Below, piece by piece: positions 1-11,228 of a DNA stretch of 64,000 nt; position 1 is the first letter of the stretch, and each line of letters starts with the position of its first letter. This stretch comes from Batrachochytrium dendrobatidis JAM81. Taxonomy: Eukaryota; Chytridiomycota; Chytridiomycetes; Rhizophydiales. The stretch covers positions 433,993-497,992 of the forward strand of contig NW_006281104.1 of the NCBI RefSeq assembly GCF_000203795.2, read 5' to 3'. The translations under genes and the position numbers were made by a program. The notes below the pieces were generated by a model that was not told the origin of the DNA, made no database searches, and worked only from the letters and a program-made list of their open reading frames with translations.

Positions 1-852
1 ACGCATATGACTCATCTCGTCAATACTAGCCTTTCCTGTTTTGATTCGCAACCCAGATCGTGTTACCATAGGTGCAGATTGGGATACAGGCAACCGAAAC
101 TCTTTTTTTGTTGGTTTAGTATGTGCTGGCTGTTTCTTGGTCAAAAGTGGATTTGACAGTGATTGAGTAAACCGGACACTGCTTTCATTAGGTTGACTAG
201 CATTCTTTAAATACACTGCCTTTTTTTTTGTAAAAAGTGGAGCGTTGGATGGTGATATACTGGTGTTTTGAAGTTTAATTTTTGGAGAATGGGGAGTCGA
301 CTGGTGTGCTGGTGACTTTCTAGGACTAGAAACTCGAACAGGAGTAGCGGAACGAGCAGTTGGAGTAGAAATAGCCCATGCTGACTTTGGGGTTTTGATA
401 GTATGGATAGGTCGTCCAAGAGAAGTAACTGGCTGAAACTGTTTACTAATTCCGTATGAAACAGGGTTTTTGCTATCAGTTGCTACAACATCCTCCTTGT
501 CAGATACTCGGACTGATTCGGTAGATTTGGACAATGATGGACTGCACGCAAAAGTGGATAGTTGATGACTCTGAACAAACGGGCTCGAGGCAGATTTGGA
601 AGATGCTTTTTGGATCTTATCGGATATAATAGCTCGTAGCAGAACTGATTGAGTGGATGCCTTTAATACTGCAACTTCCTGAGCTGCAAGCTGCTGAGCT
701 CGTGCAAGTCGGTCTGATATTCGAGTAGTTGTTTCTGTGAAGCTGCCTGTAGCTGAACGAGTAGATTGATTTGGTAATGAATGGGATGTGCGATTCCTCA
801 GAGTATTTGGAATGGGTGATGCAATGCATTCAATGGTTACTGCTGCAGTCAT
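1..852 (-). CDS. Unknown Ser/Thr/Pro-rich basic protein, 3' end outside window
   Basis: The minus strand is open from the window edge to an ATG at 850-852, with a stop upstream in the same frame, so 284 codons of the N-terminal part are visible. I do not recognise the protein. It starts with about 35 neutral residues and has one helical Ala/Gln-rich stretch near residues 50-75 (core ARAQQLAAQEVAVLK). The rest is low complexity, rich in Ser, Thr, Pro and Lys, with short basic Ser-Pro motifs (SSPRKSP, STPHSPK) that look like possible proline-directed kinase sites. This composition suits a disordered nuclear or cytoskeletal protein, but that is inference only. It lies head to head with RPA135. 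No intron is needed within the visible part. The start is supported by the upstream stop; the end cannot be seen. Confidence 0.6.
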   Translation of the reverse strand, partial: MTAAVTIECIASPIPNTLRNRTSHSLPNQSTRSATGSFTETTTRISDRLARAQQLAAQEVAVLKASTQSVLLRAIISDKIQKASSKSASSPFVQSHQLSTFACSPSLSKSTESVRVSDKEDVVATDSKNPVSYGISKQFQPVTSLGRPIHTIKTPKSAWAISTPTARSATPVRVSSPRKSPAHQSTPHSPKIKLQNTSISPSNAPLFTKKKAVYLKNASQPNESSVRFTQSLSNPLLTKKQPAHTKPTKKEFRLPVSQSAPMVTRSGLRIKTGKASIDEMSHMR

Positions 853-1307
853 CAAGTCCAAGTTTAAGTCGGACAAAAGGAATGAGAACGCAGAATATTT
901 ATTTGAATTTCAACTCAATTTATCACGTTTTTCGATATTGTCGGAATGGTTTTAATATGAAAATTGAGTTGTTTAACCAAAAAAAGTATTTTGTTTTCAT
1001 CAATAGTCGTGTTTGATTGGTTGAAATTTTTAATCTGTTTTTTTGGCAAAATTCAACGCCAATTTGGCCAGATTCGTTGATTGAAAATCCAGTTTCGGTT
1101 TAAAAACCATTCAAGTAAATAATATTTGTTGCTGTTTATCGACAACTGGTCCGACTTTGCATTGTTGGTACAGCAGGTTCATTTTTTGTAGGATTTTCTG
1201 ATTGAATAGACGAGAGTAACAATAGGATTTTATTGATCCATAAAGCGCTAAACTATCAGCCTTGGACACTCGAAACACTTTTCTACCGATTGTCTGGTTG
1301 GAAAAAA
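853..1307. promoter_or_regulatory. Divergent intergenic region between the unknown gene and RPA135
   Basis: 455 bp of AT-rich DNA separate two divergent start codons and must hold both promoters. I see T-rich tracts but no element I can name with confidence. Confidence 0.35.
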
Positions 1308-4300
1308 ATGTCAAATCCATCAACATTTAAAACTCTTGAGCGCCAGCGACATGCCATTACTCCATCAAAAACCACTACTCAGTTTCCCAAATTGGCCAAA
1401 CTGACGGACCCACATATTTTGTCTTTCAATGATCTATTTCCTTCTGGATCCGCTACTGGCCTTTTGGAGAAAGGTGTGAGGGATATTGGCGCCGTCGTTG
1501 TCTTTGATGGCCAAAACGATACACCTCTCTCTGGTCGCAACAAGCTTGAATGTATGTAGTATTTTGTTCAAAAACTTTACAATGCAACCCTTCAACATGG
1601 TTTTGTTTTTATAGAATCCAATCTACAATGCCTGTTCAATTTTAATGCAAAAGGTTTTTTGTCAGACTAATAATGTTCCAATAATTCAATCTACCCAAAA
1701 ACTTGATTTTTCAAAAACTATGTATAGTATGGGTCTCCAACTTTGCAATAGGTAAGCCATATCTCGAGGGGGCAAGGGGTGCGATTACTACTCTTTTGTA
1801 TCCATCTGAATGCCGCGAGCGAGGTATATCTTACAAATCAAAAATGCAGATTCGTATAAATTGGCGAGTTAACGGTGGTCCTATCCAGTCCGAGATTTGT
1901 GGTCTTGGAAGTCTTCCAATCATGGTTCGCGTAAGTTTTCCAGCAAGTCTGATATGCTGATTAAATACGATGAACGATATAATTAATTATATCTTTTTCA
2001 ACAAAATTGAATATGGCTTGAATTTTAGAGTTTAAAATGCAATCTAGATGGAAAGTCTCCAAGCGAAATGGTGGCCCATCATGAAGATGCCGATGATTTT
2101 GGTGGCTATTTTGTGATCAATGGTATTGAGCGGTTGATTCGTTTGCTGATTGTTCCTCGTCGTAACCATCCAACAGCTATTATTCGTCCGTCGTTCCAGA
2201 AACGTGGTCCTACCTATTCCAAGTTTGGTATCATTATGCGTTGTGTGCTTCCTGACCAAAGCGCTCAAACCATCACAATGCATTATTGCACTGATGGTGA
2301 AGTGACTCTACGTTTTTTCCACAAAAAAATCGAATACATGGTTCCCGTTGTGCTTGTTATGCGTGCTCTATGCAATACTAGCGACTTTGAGATATTTGAG
2401 CGTATTATTATGGGTGTTTACACCAACACCTTTTTAATTGATCGTGTCGAGCTGCTTTTGCGATCGTTTCGCCGATACGCTATATATAACTCTACACAGG
2501 CTCTTGCCTACATTGGAAGCAAATTTGCCGTTATGCTCGATTCCCCCGAAGATCAGCTTGAAGTAGATGCTGGCTTGGAATTCTTGAGACGCATGATTTT
2601 AGTTCATCTCACTGATGCCAAATCAAAGTTTGATTTGCTCATGTATGTACTTTACCAAAGTCGATGTATATTTTCAATTTTTATCTTTTAAAATATGCTA
2701 TTACAATTTCTTATGAGTGTCTGACTAACATGTATTATCATTTACTTATTTCAATGCGCAGATACATGCTACAAAAACTCTATTCTTTAGTTTCTGGCGA
2801 TACCGCACCAGACAATCCCGATTCTCTTCAATTTCAAGAAACATTGCTTGCCGGTCACATGTTTTCTGCACTTATTAAAGAAAAGCTGGCTGATTGGCTT
2901 CTTGCTATAAAAACAACTATTAACATGGACATCAAAAAGCAAATTTCCAAGTTGGACTTTTCGGACAAGAAATATATTCAAAAGCTTTTTTCCAAAACAT
3001 CTGGCATGTCAGATATTGGCAAAAAAATCGAGTATTTTTTGGCTACTGGAAATCTTATTAGCAGCTCTAATCTCGATCTTCAACAAGTGTCTGGATATAC
3101 TATCATTGCAGAAAAACTCAATTTCTATCGTTATATTTCCCATTTCAGATCCATACATCGTGGTGCTTTTTTTGCAGAACTAAAAACAACTACTGTTCGT
3201 AAGCTTTTGCCCGAGTCATGGGGATTCTTGTGTCCTGTCCACACACCTGATGGATCTCCCTGTGGCTTGCTGAATCATTTGAGTCATACCTGCGAAATCT
3301 TTTTGGATAAAATAGATGTGTCGCATATTCCAAGTATCGTGGCTGGTCTTGGCGCTGGACAATTTGTCGGGTTTGGTCCGCGCTACAACAGTACTTTATC
3401 TAATGCCGCCTCAAACACATTAGCTGAAAACGTAAACAAGTCAAATCAGGCCATCTTACGGGATCGCGATGCTGTGGTTGATCCAGCTGCCGAGTTTGAC
3501 AGTCGTGAAAACATAGTCATGACCATTCAGCTGGACGGAAAAGTGATTGGTTGGGGCCGTACATCCGTTGTTCGTAATATTGCTCAAACTTTACGAGACT
3601 GGAAAATTCGTGGTATAAATAATGTGCCCTTGAAGCTTGAGATTGGCTATGTACCACCTACAAAAGGCGGACAATATCCTGGTTTATTTTTGTTTTCATC
3701 GCCTGCACGTATGATTCGGCCTGTCAAGTATTTGGCTACTGGCGATACTGATTTCATTGGCCCCTTTGAGCAAGTGTATATGGATATTGCCTGTATGAAG
3801 GAGGATGTTGTTCCTGGTATCACTACTCATCAAGAATTCAACCCAACAGATATGCTCAGTGTGGTTGCCAATCTAACTCCATTTTCTGATTTTAATCAGT
3901 CACCGCGTAACATGTACCAATGCCAAATGGGTAAACAATCGATGGGAACCCCATCACAGTCTCTGCATCATCGTACAGATAACAAGCTATATCGTCTTCA
4001 AACTGGTCAAAGTCCAATTGTGCGTCCTAATCTTCACAACGATTATGGATTGGATGGTTACCCTAATGGTATGAATGCGGTTGTGTGTGTTATTTCATAT
4101 ACGGGCTACGATATGGAGGATGCTTCGATTATTGCCAAATCATCACACGAGCGTGGCTATGGATATGGCACAGTGTACAAGGGTGAATGGGTTGATCTTT
4201 CAGATTTTCACCGTCAAGGAGATATAGTGACGCACTATTTTGGATTTGTAGCCTGGAATGAGAGCGAGCCAAATCTTTCGGAAAAGGCACTTGCTCGTGC

Positions 4301-5345
4301 TTTGCAGTTTATTGATTTAGACGGATTGCCGATTATCGGTGTTCGATTGACTCGGGGTGATCCTATGTACGCATTTGTGGATGATGTTACTGGTAAAGTG
4401 ACAGTTAAAGAGTACAAGGGAATGGAGGATGCATATGTCGATCAAGTTCGACTGATTGGTGATGATTCTGGAAAGAAACCACTTCAAAAAATTCATATCC
4501 GTCTTCGCATTCCTCGCCCACCCCTCATTGGCGACAAATTTTCTTCTCGTCATGGGCAAAAGGGTGTGATTTCTCAAAAATGGCCGTCGATTGATATGCC
4601 TTTTTCAGAGAGCGGTATTATCCCTGATGTGATTATCAATCCCCATGCTTTCCCCTCGCGTATGACGATTGGTATGTTTATCGAATCCCTTGCTGGTAAA
4701 GCGGGTGCACTTCATGGGTATGCTCAAGATGCAACGCCATTCAAGTTTAACGAAGATCATGCTGCAGGTGACTTTTTCGGTGAAGAGCTTCGTCAAGCAG
4801 GATTCAACTATCACGGTAACGAACCCATGTACTCTGGTATCACTGGACAAGAGTTCAAGGCGGATATCTACATTGGAGTTGTGTATTATCAGCGTCTACG
4901 TCATATGGTGTCTGATAAGTACCAGGTGCGAACAACAGGTCCAGTGCATAATTTAACCCAGCAGCCGGTCAAAGGTCGTAAACGTGCTGGTGGTATTCGT
5001 TTTGGTGAGATGGAGCGCGACTCACTTCTTGCACACGGTGTTTCGTATCTTCTTAAAGACAGACTGATGAATTGCTCCGATTATTCACAGTGCCATGTAT
5101 GTAGTATTTGTGGAAGTATTCTTGGGCCCATACAGCGTCGTGCTGGTGCTTCTGGCGACAATACTAAAGATCGCAGTGATGGTCCTGAAAGATTTGAACC
5201 TATTGGAAGAACTGTTGAGTGTCTGACTTGTAACACCAACAAGGGCATCGAGGTTATTGCTATTCCATACGTTTTCCGTTATTTATGCACGGAGCTTGTT
5301 GCCATGAATATTCGTCTACGATTAGATATTCAGCATCAGAATTAA
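1308..5345 (+). CDS. RPA135: RNA polymerase I second-largest subunit (RPA135/RPA2)
   Basis: Exons 1308-1551, 1728-1930, 2029-2642 and 2762-5345 join in phase to 1214 residues, close to the usual ~1200. This is the beta-like subunit of RNA polymerase I, which makes the large rRNA precursor in the nucleolus. Family blocks run the whole length: protrusion and lobe (GGYFVINGIERLIR, the RRNHPTAIIRPSF block), fork (KLLPESWGFLCPVHTPDGSP), the hybrid-binding region GDKFSSRHGQKGV near residue 942, the HAFPSRMTIGM anchor, and a C-terminal zinc site made of two CxxC pairs around residues 1131-1190. Introns 1-3 have GTATGT or GTAAGT donors. The ATG at 1308 gives the Pol I N-terminus (SNPSTFKTLERQR); an in-frame upstream extension lacks similarity. 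Very sure. Confidence 0.97.
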
Positions 5346-5617
5346 TAGTTTGGTACACATGTAGAGCTGAACCTTTTTATGCTGCCAGATTTTACAAATC
5401 TGTATCAGTGCTTTTCCCTTATTGTTGGCCGTATGCTTTTTCTTATTTTACAATGCTACTACAAAATAAAGCGGCTAAATGGAGTTTTATAGCTTGCCAA
5501 TGGTTGAATAGTGCATGTGATGTCGGGTGTAAAATAAATGACAAGATTTCAATCCAATTGAATCACATCAGTGAAATGGCTAATGATGAACGAGCTGCAA
5601 GCCTAGAAACATATATT

Positions 5618-6039
5618 TACAGCCATATTCACGTAAAATGAAACACTAGATGGAATCAAAATGCATAATAAACTGCCAATCTACAATCTTACTGGACAAC
5701 ACTGTGTCCTTTGAACTCATTAGTTGACTGATATCCGTGCTCATTCTTGTACAAAAATACGGAGCGAATGTTCACACCTCTGTTCCAATACATTCTTGAC
5801 ATCTTGACAACCTTCAACATTTCAAGTAAACATTGGGTGATCGCATGGAAACAACAGTTGCATTCCCAAGATACGTTGAACTAGAACGTATCTGATATCA
5901 GAATACAACAGAGTTTCAATAAAAGTAATTGATGTCCAATAACAACGAATATGTAACGATTGTTTATTTAGGAGCAAAATAGTGACTCCAACTGCAAGAT
6001 AAATACAAAAGTGTTTCATTTTACGTGAATACGGCTGTA
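5618..6039. mobile_element. MITE-like element copy A (422 bp, complete)
   Basis: TA-flanked terminal inverted repeats of about 28 bp: the left end starts TACAGCCATATTCACG and the right end finishes CGTGAATACGGCTGTA. It is almost the exact reverse complement of 16403-16824, with the same length and about five differences by eye. It holds only a 65-codon ORF on the minus strand, no transposase. Confidence 0.85.
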
Positions 6040-6107
6040 AAAGCTACAAAATATGTTTTTCCACCTTTAGTTCCCATAATTCCGACTTTGTTATAGTCCA
6101 ATTAATA

Positions 6108-6878
6108 TACGCCGTATTTACGTAAACCGAGCATTAAATAAGGATGCCTGCATAATAAATAGCTACTCATGAGTTTTACTGGACAATAGTGCCATTTGAG
6201 CTCCTGAACAAGGCTTACTGGTGACTGGCATGAAAATAACTTGCATTACCGAAATGTGCAATCGTTGGTTTGTTGAACTAGAACGCAAACGTATCTGTGA
6301 GTTTTTAGAATACAAGAGTTTATACAGAGCTGTATTGACAACAATCAAACCCAATATTGGGATTGCAATAAATGAATCTGTTGATCGTGCAATGTATGAT
6401 TGCTAAAAATGAGATCATTTCAGTTTAGAATTACTGTTTGATTCATGGTATCATATGATGGCCGTTGTGTCAGGAGACTGGTCAAGGGAGCTTTAAATGC
6501 TTTGGTATTTCAAGATTTTCTAAATAATGATATTGAAAGGACATTTTGTAATGCACATCTGGTTTTAGACCATATACCATTTTACAAAACTACACATTCA
6601 CAGATTCAACATGATTTGCTAATCATTTAATAAACAGCAATATCGCGAGGTATACAGCTTTATTACACTAGTCCATGTTGTCCATTCGTAAATCTTGCTG
6701 ATAATTGTATGGGCATAATAAAACATGGTTCCAGACAGGAAGAATTGATAATGTCCATGAAGAGGCAGTGTAGCCAACTTTTAGCAAGAAAGCGCAATAA
6801 ATATTTAAGCATTGTTTATTCCGAAGCAAAATGGTCACCAGGATAAATACAAGTTATATTTTATGTGGTACGGCTTTA
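6108..6878. mobile_element. MITE-like element copy C (771 bp, degraded ends, longer core)
   Basis: Left end TACGCCGTATTTACG and right end GTACGGCTTTAA are decayed forms of the family terminal repeat. The core from about 6354 to 6730 is nearly identical to 35706-36082, including a 61-codon ORF at 6445-6630 with the same translation. It ends about 50 bp before the pirin start codon. Confidence 0.7.
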
Positions 6879-6927
6879 AAGTTTTACCAATTCGACTCAA
6901 CTTGCAAAATTTACTCTGGTCAAGACC

Positions 6928-7940
6928 ATGCTCAAAACAGTAACAAAGACGGTTCTTTCAAAAGAGCAGGCCGAGGGCCAGGGTGCTCGAGTGCGCCGCA
7001 GTATTGGCACTTATGAATTACGCAACTTGGATCCATTTCTCATGCTCGATGAATTTATTGTTAGAGGCAAAGCTGGGTTTCCTGACCATCCCCATCGTGG
7101 TTTTGAGACGGTAACCTATATGCTTGATGGGGTGTTCCAGCATGAGGATTTTACTGGCCATAAGGGCACAATTGGTCCTGGTGACCTGCAGTGGATGACT
7201 GCTGGTCGAGGCATTGTTCATGCTGAGATGCCAGCATCTGAGGTTGGTACTGGTCTGCAGCTATGGGTAAACCTACCAAAAAAAGCCAAGATGATGCCAC
7301 CATTATACCAAGAGCTGATTGCTGCAAACGTTCCGTTTGCAACCTCTCCCGATGGACTCACTTCCGTCAAGGTCATTGCTGGCGAATCATATGGTGTGCA
7401 CGCCAAGGTCCACACAGTCACTCCCATATACTATCTAGATGTGTCCATGCAGCCCAATGCCACATTCAATCAGTTGATACCAGAAGGTTATACAGCTTTT
7501 GCATACACGCTGACAGGTGGTGCTTCATTTTCTACGCTAGCAAATGAACAGCTTGCAGATCCTCATTGCACATTGGTCTTTAGCTCTAAGGGTGACAGCA
7601 TAAAAGTAGTCACTGCATCAGATCCCGCAAGATTTGTTATTATTGCTGGCGAACCGATCAATGTAAATATACAATATTGATATCAAGTAGCAGTATGCTA
7701 CAAATAGTTGCATGGGTTTATATATATTGCCAGTTTATCAGGTTTCTAGTCTGCATATTAACCATGCTGATAATATAGGAGCCCATTGTCCAGCACGGTC
7801 CTTTTGTCATGAACACAGAGCAGGAGATCAGAGAAGCAATTATGGACTATCAACTAGGACGTAATGGATTTGAAAAGGCAGCCAGCTGGGAATCTGAAAT
7901 TGGCAAAGTCCACACCAAGACAGCACCTCAGTCTGCATAA
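6928..7940 (+). CDS. Pirin family protein
   Basis: Exons 6928-7662 and 7779-7940 give 298 residues, the usual pirin length. Pirins are bicupin metal proteins; known members act as quercetin dioxygenases or as redox-sensing transcription cofactors. The N-terminal cupin carries the complete metal site: HPHRGFE gives His54 and His56, and GIVHAEMP gives His98 and Glu100, at nearly the positions of the four ligands in human pirin. The C-terminal exon encodes the family tail GPFVMNTEQEIREAIMDYQ followed by GRNGFEKAASW. The intron has a GTAAAT donor and an ATAG acceptor, phase 0. There is no transit peptide. The MITE copy ending ~50 bp upstream may have displaced or altered its promoter (inference). 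Substrate or partner cannot be told from sequence. Confidence 0.93.
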
Positions 7941-8077
7941 TAAATGATGATTATTTTACTTTGCATACAAGTCTGAACTTTTGGTATTGGCTGTTGGTAG
8001 AATGAATTACACGTGATCAAAACTCACATTATTCACAGTCTGTGAATTTGCAGCGAATCTAAAAAAAAGACATTGAA

Positions 8078-9527
8078 ATGGCTGCTATGCACATATCTGC
8101 TGGGTATGGTGTTTGTTGATTATGGAATATTGGTCCTGCATTGCATGTTTTTGATATAAGATTCTTGAACACACTGTCTTTCAATGCTAAACGTGCCATT
8201 GTATTTTAGAGCTCCAGCTGCTTCTCGTCAGACAGAGGACTGGCTCGATGACGATGAAGGTGAGTAGGAAGTTGGTCTTGTTGCTACTCTTTCGATCGGG
8301 ATTGATTGGCACATGTATGCGCACTGCTATTTGGCATTGTTCTTGTAGTCTGATCCACTTTATTTGCAGGTCAAAGTCTTCCTGCCTCCACCACAGTTGT
8401 TCAGGCTGATGGAACACATGTTGTTACCACCTACTCTTTTAATGATGACGGCAAAAAGGTCAAGACTGTCAAACGGATTCGAATGAAGCTAGTCAAGGCC
8501 AAAGTAAACCATGCTGTTGCAGAGAGAAAGGTACAGTGGCAATCTGTTCAACTTCAATTCTACATCTCATTGAGATTATTATTTTGGCTGCATGTTCACT
8601 TAATTCTAAGCCATGTCTGTAATCTAACAACTGAAATGTACAACATCTATGGGGTTTGCCACATTGCTTGAATGCATCCAGAAATGGAAAAAGTTTGGAG
8701 AAAGTGCTGGGCTTCCAGCTGGTCCTGATCCAGGATCTACTTCTCTTGGTGAAAAGGTTTTCCTTAAACTATCCATGACCTCTAAAGACTTTGACAGTGC
8801 TGAACAAGAAAAGAAAACAGTCAAGCCTGTTGGCTCATTAACGATCAACTGCCGTATCTGTAAGGGTGATCATTATACAACTCGTTGTCCATATAAAGAC
8901 ACGTTCAAGCCAATCAATGAAATAACTGCTCCAGCTGCTACTACACGTAAGTGTATGCTTTCAACAGACTGGACTGCGATAGTCTGATATATATCATGCT
9001 GTTGATATGCAGACATATACAGATCTCTACCACTGTCACCATTTGAATAACTGACATTGCAATCATTATGCCATTCAACTGTTGTAGAGAATATGCCAGA
9101 CAAGTACATTCCTCCATCCCAACGTAATCGTTCTTCAGGGGGACCTGAATCTATAGGAACCGGCACACGCATGGATGGTCGAAAAGATGATACCGACACT
9201 GTTCGTATGTCCAATCTTTCAGAAGATGCTACTGAGCAAGATGTCAGAGATCTTGTTGCTAAATACGGAACTCCAGCTCGTGTAGTACGTTTTTATTGGC
9301 TTATTTTGTTTACCAGCATCTTATCCATGCTTTATTGAGTGATTACAATTCTAACTGAATATATTGAAATACTACAGCGTGTTGTCACAGACTACAATAC
9401 TCACCGGTGCAAAGGCTTTGCATTTATTAGCTTTTATGACAGATCAACTGCAGAAAGAGTTATTCAAAAACTCGATGGCCATCCATATGATAATCTCATT
9501 CTTTCTGTTGATTGGTCAAAGAACTAG
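8078..9527 (+). CDS. TIF35: Translation initiation factor eIF3 subunit G
   Basis: Six exons, 8078-8103, 8210-8259, 8370-8530, 8682-8946, 9088-9284 and 9378-9527, join in phase to 282 residues (yeast and animal eIF3g are about 275-320). The protein is a subunit of the eIF3 complex that loads mRNA on the 40S ribosome and helps scanning and re-initiation. Visible domains: the N-terminal eIF3g region with ERKKWKKFGES; a CCHC zinc knuckle CRICKGDHYTTRC (Cys136, Cys139, His143, Cys148); and a C-terminal RRM from about residue 205, with RNP-2 VRMSNLS and RNP-1 KGFAFISF. Exons 1 and 2 are only 26 and 50 nt. A polyadenylation-like AATAAA follows the stop at about 9538. The first exon is the least certain part. 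Confidence 0.94.
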
Positions 9528-9673
9528 GTTTAAAAATCAATAAAACAAGGACTCGAACGTTTTGTTTAAAATAATGTGAACAAGTCGGAATACAAACCGA
9601 TGGATGAATGCTATGCTATTGACACAATTTCTATTATCTTTGAATATAACTCAAGCACACTACCGCATTGCTC

Positions 9674-10936
9674 ATGCTTTATGCCAATCTACAGTCCATT
9701 AGATACGCTCTAAAATCTCACGATTTAGATGATCACGTGAACGAAGTTTGTTTTGAAATAGAAATGCGATTTTCTACTCTTCAATCTCTTGGTGAGCACT
9801 TTGATACGCTGATGGACACTTTCCAATCGCAATTGATACGGACTGCCATTCAGTCTCTGGCCTCTATTTATCCCACTTTTGCTTCTCAAATTGAATCTGC
9901 AGCAAGCAGTCTTTCTGCTGAACAATTACTTGAACTCCAGTCTTTGCTGGTTAATGTTCAACTCAGAGCTCAATCTACCAGTTCTGGCGAGCAGCCTAGT
10001 CTGTTGATACAGCACCAAGATGGACTAGCTGCTCCAACTATTGACACACATTTTTCCAACCAATCTAACTTTCAGTACCAGTCAACTCATCCACAATGCA
10101 CTATCCAGCATTTACTACACTCCCAACCACATTTACCCCTTTCATCTTTGACATCCACTCTGCCAAATACCACTCATGTCAATGAAGATCCACTCGCCGA
10201 GCTATTCACTCAGAAGAGCCAAGCGTACGACTCGTTTAATAGTTGCAAACCAATTCCCACAAGCTTAGTAAATGCTCCAAAACCCTGCTATGACAATGGA
10301 GTGAATCATAGTCCATTCCAAGAAGCACTGTTTCTTGCAACTCAGCCCGAGTCCACAATACTGCCATATACATCCCCAAATCTTGCAAGTGATCAAGCGC
10401 CGGTACATCCACTTTCTTTTGACAATTATCAGCCCTGTATCAATGACAAAACCACTCATTTGCATCCTGATGATCATCTCGACTCGAGTGATTTGGGCGA
10501 CCTTGACGATCTTGAAAATGAAACGTGCGAACCTCCTGCTTTGCGTCAAAGTTATACCAATGGTCAGAAGCTGAAACTAATTCAAGATGTAGAAATTGTT
10601 GGTGTAAAGGAAGCCATTCGTCTTGCTGGACTGGACGTTCATCCTTCTATGGTGTATCGTTGGATGCGTACCAAAAACAAACTTGAGCAGCATCGCAGCA
10701 CTGCCAGGAAATCTGGATCTGGACGGCGTCCTGCACTTTCTCTTGAATATGAACAGGCAATTGTAGCTTGGATTCAGGAACAGCAATCTCATAAATTTGA
10801 AATCACCTTTTCAACTGTGCGAAAGTATGCTAGATCGCTCATGCCTCCTGGAACAGGAATGAAACTCTCAACTGGATGGTTTATGGGTTTTTGTAGGCGT
10901 AATAATATTGGACAACTATGCGAATCGTCATCTTAG
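9674..10936 (+). CDS. CENP-B-type helix-turn-helix protein, possible domesticated pogo-like DNA-binding protein
   Basis: Intronless, 420 residues from the ATG at 9674. Residues 1-130 are predicted helical, and residues 130-285 are a Gln/Ser/Pro/His-rich linker with acidic runs. The last ~130 residues contain two helix-turn-helix units in the order found in CENP-B and pogo/Tigger transposases: a Psq-like HTH (YTNGQKLKLIQDV to VYRWMRTKNKLEQ, about 294-340) and a CENPB-type HTH (RRPALSLEYEQAIVAWIQEQ to KLSTGWFMGFCRRNN, about 351-411). The DDE catalytic domain that should follow in a transposase is absent; the ORF stops about 10 residues later. It could be a host gene derived from a transposase or a truncated element. 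The intact, long, unique N-terminal half favours a host gene. DNA target unknown. Confidence 0.75.
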   Translation: MLYANLQSIRYALKSHDLDDHVNEVCFEIEMRFSTLQSLGEHFDTLMDTFQSQLIRTAIQSLASIYPTFASQIESAASSLSAEQLLELQSLLVNVQLRAQSTSSGEQPSLLIQHQDGLAAPTIDTHFSNQSNFQYQSTHPQCTIQHLLHSQPHLPLSSLTSTLPNTTHVNEDPLAELFTQKSQAYDSFNSCKPIPTSLVNAPKPCYDNGVNHSPFQEALFLATQPESTILPYTSPNLASDQAPVHPLSFDNYQPCINDKTTHLHPDDHLDSSDLGDLDDLENETCEPPALRQSYTNGQKLKLIQDVEIVGVKEAIRLAGLDVHPSMVYRWMRTKNKLEQHRSTARKSGSGRRPALSLEYEQAIVAWIQEQQSHKFEITFSTVRKYARSLMPPGTGMKLSTGWFMGFCRRNNIGQLCESSS

Positions 10937-11228
10937 TCTTTTGCATTTTTCAGTACATGTAGATTAAATTTAATATTTCACTAGATTATAATTTTGGATT
11001 CCAATTGGGTTTGTCGACTTGCTCCAATGTTAGTTTTATTTCAACATTGTTATTGATTCATGGTGGTTAGTCTTGGGTCGACCAGTTTGTGCAGCCAGCT
11101 GGTTTCCAACTGCATGCACTTGTTCGCCGACTCAGGCACGTGATGCCATGGAATGTTTTTTCAAGCCTGAGATTTGATTGGCTCAAAAAACTTTGCATTG
11201 AATCCAAAAATCACAATCGTATTCCAGA

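Noticed and set aside
2664..2761. In-frame codons upstream of RPA135 exon 4
   Set aside because: They are intron 3; the GTATGT donor at 2643 and CAG acceptor at 2759-2761 restore the conserved sequence across the junction.
5822..6019. 65-codon ORF conserved between MITE copies A, B and partly J
   Set aside because: Conservation follows the DNA identity of the whole element, copy J changes it freely, and other copies have destroyed it. No sign of protein-level selection.
7263..7547. Overlapping ORFs in other frames of pirin, RPA135, BTG/Tob and the serine dehydratase (for example 30419-30937 minus and 24723-25307 plus)
   Set aside because: They overlap well-supported exons in another frame and lack recognisable motifs.
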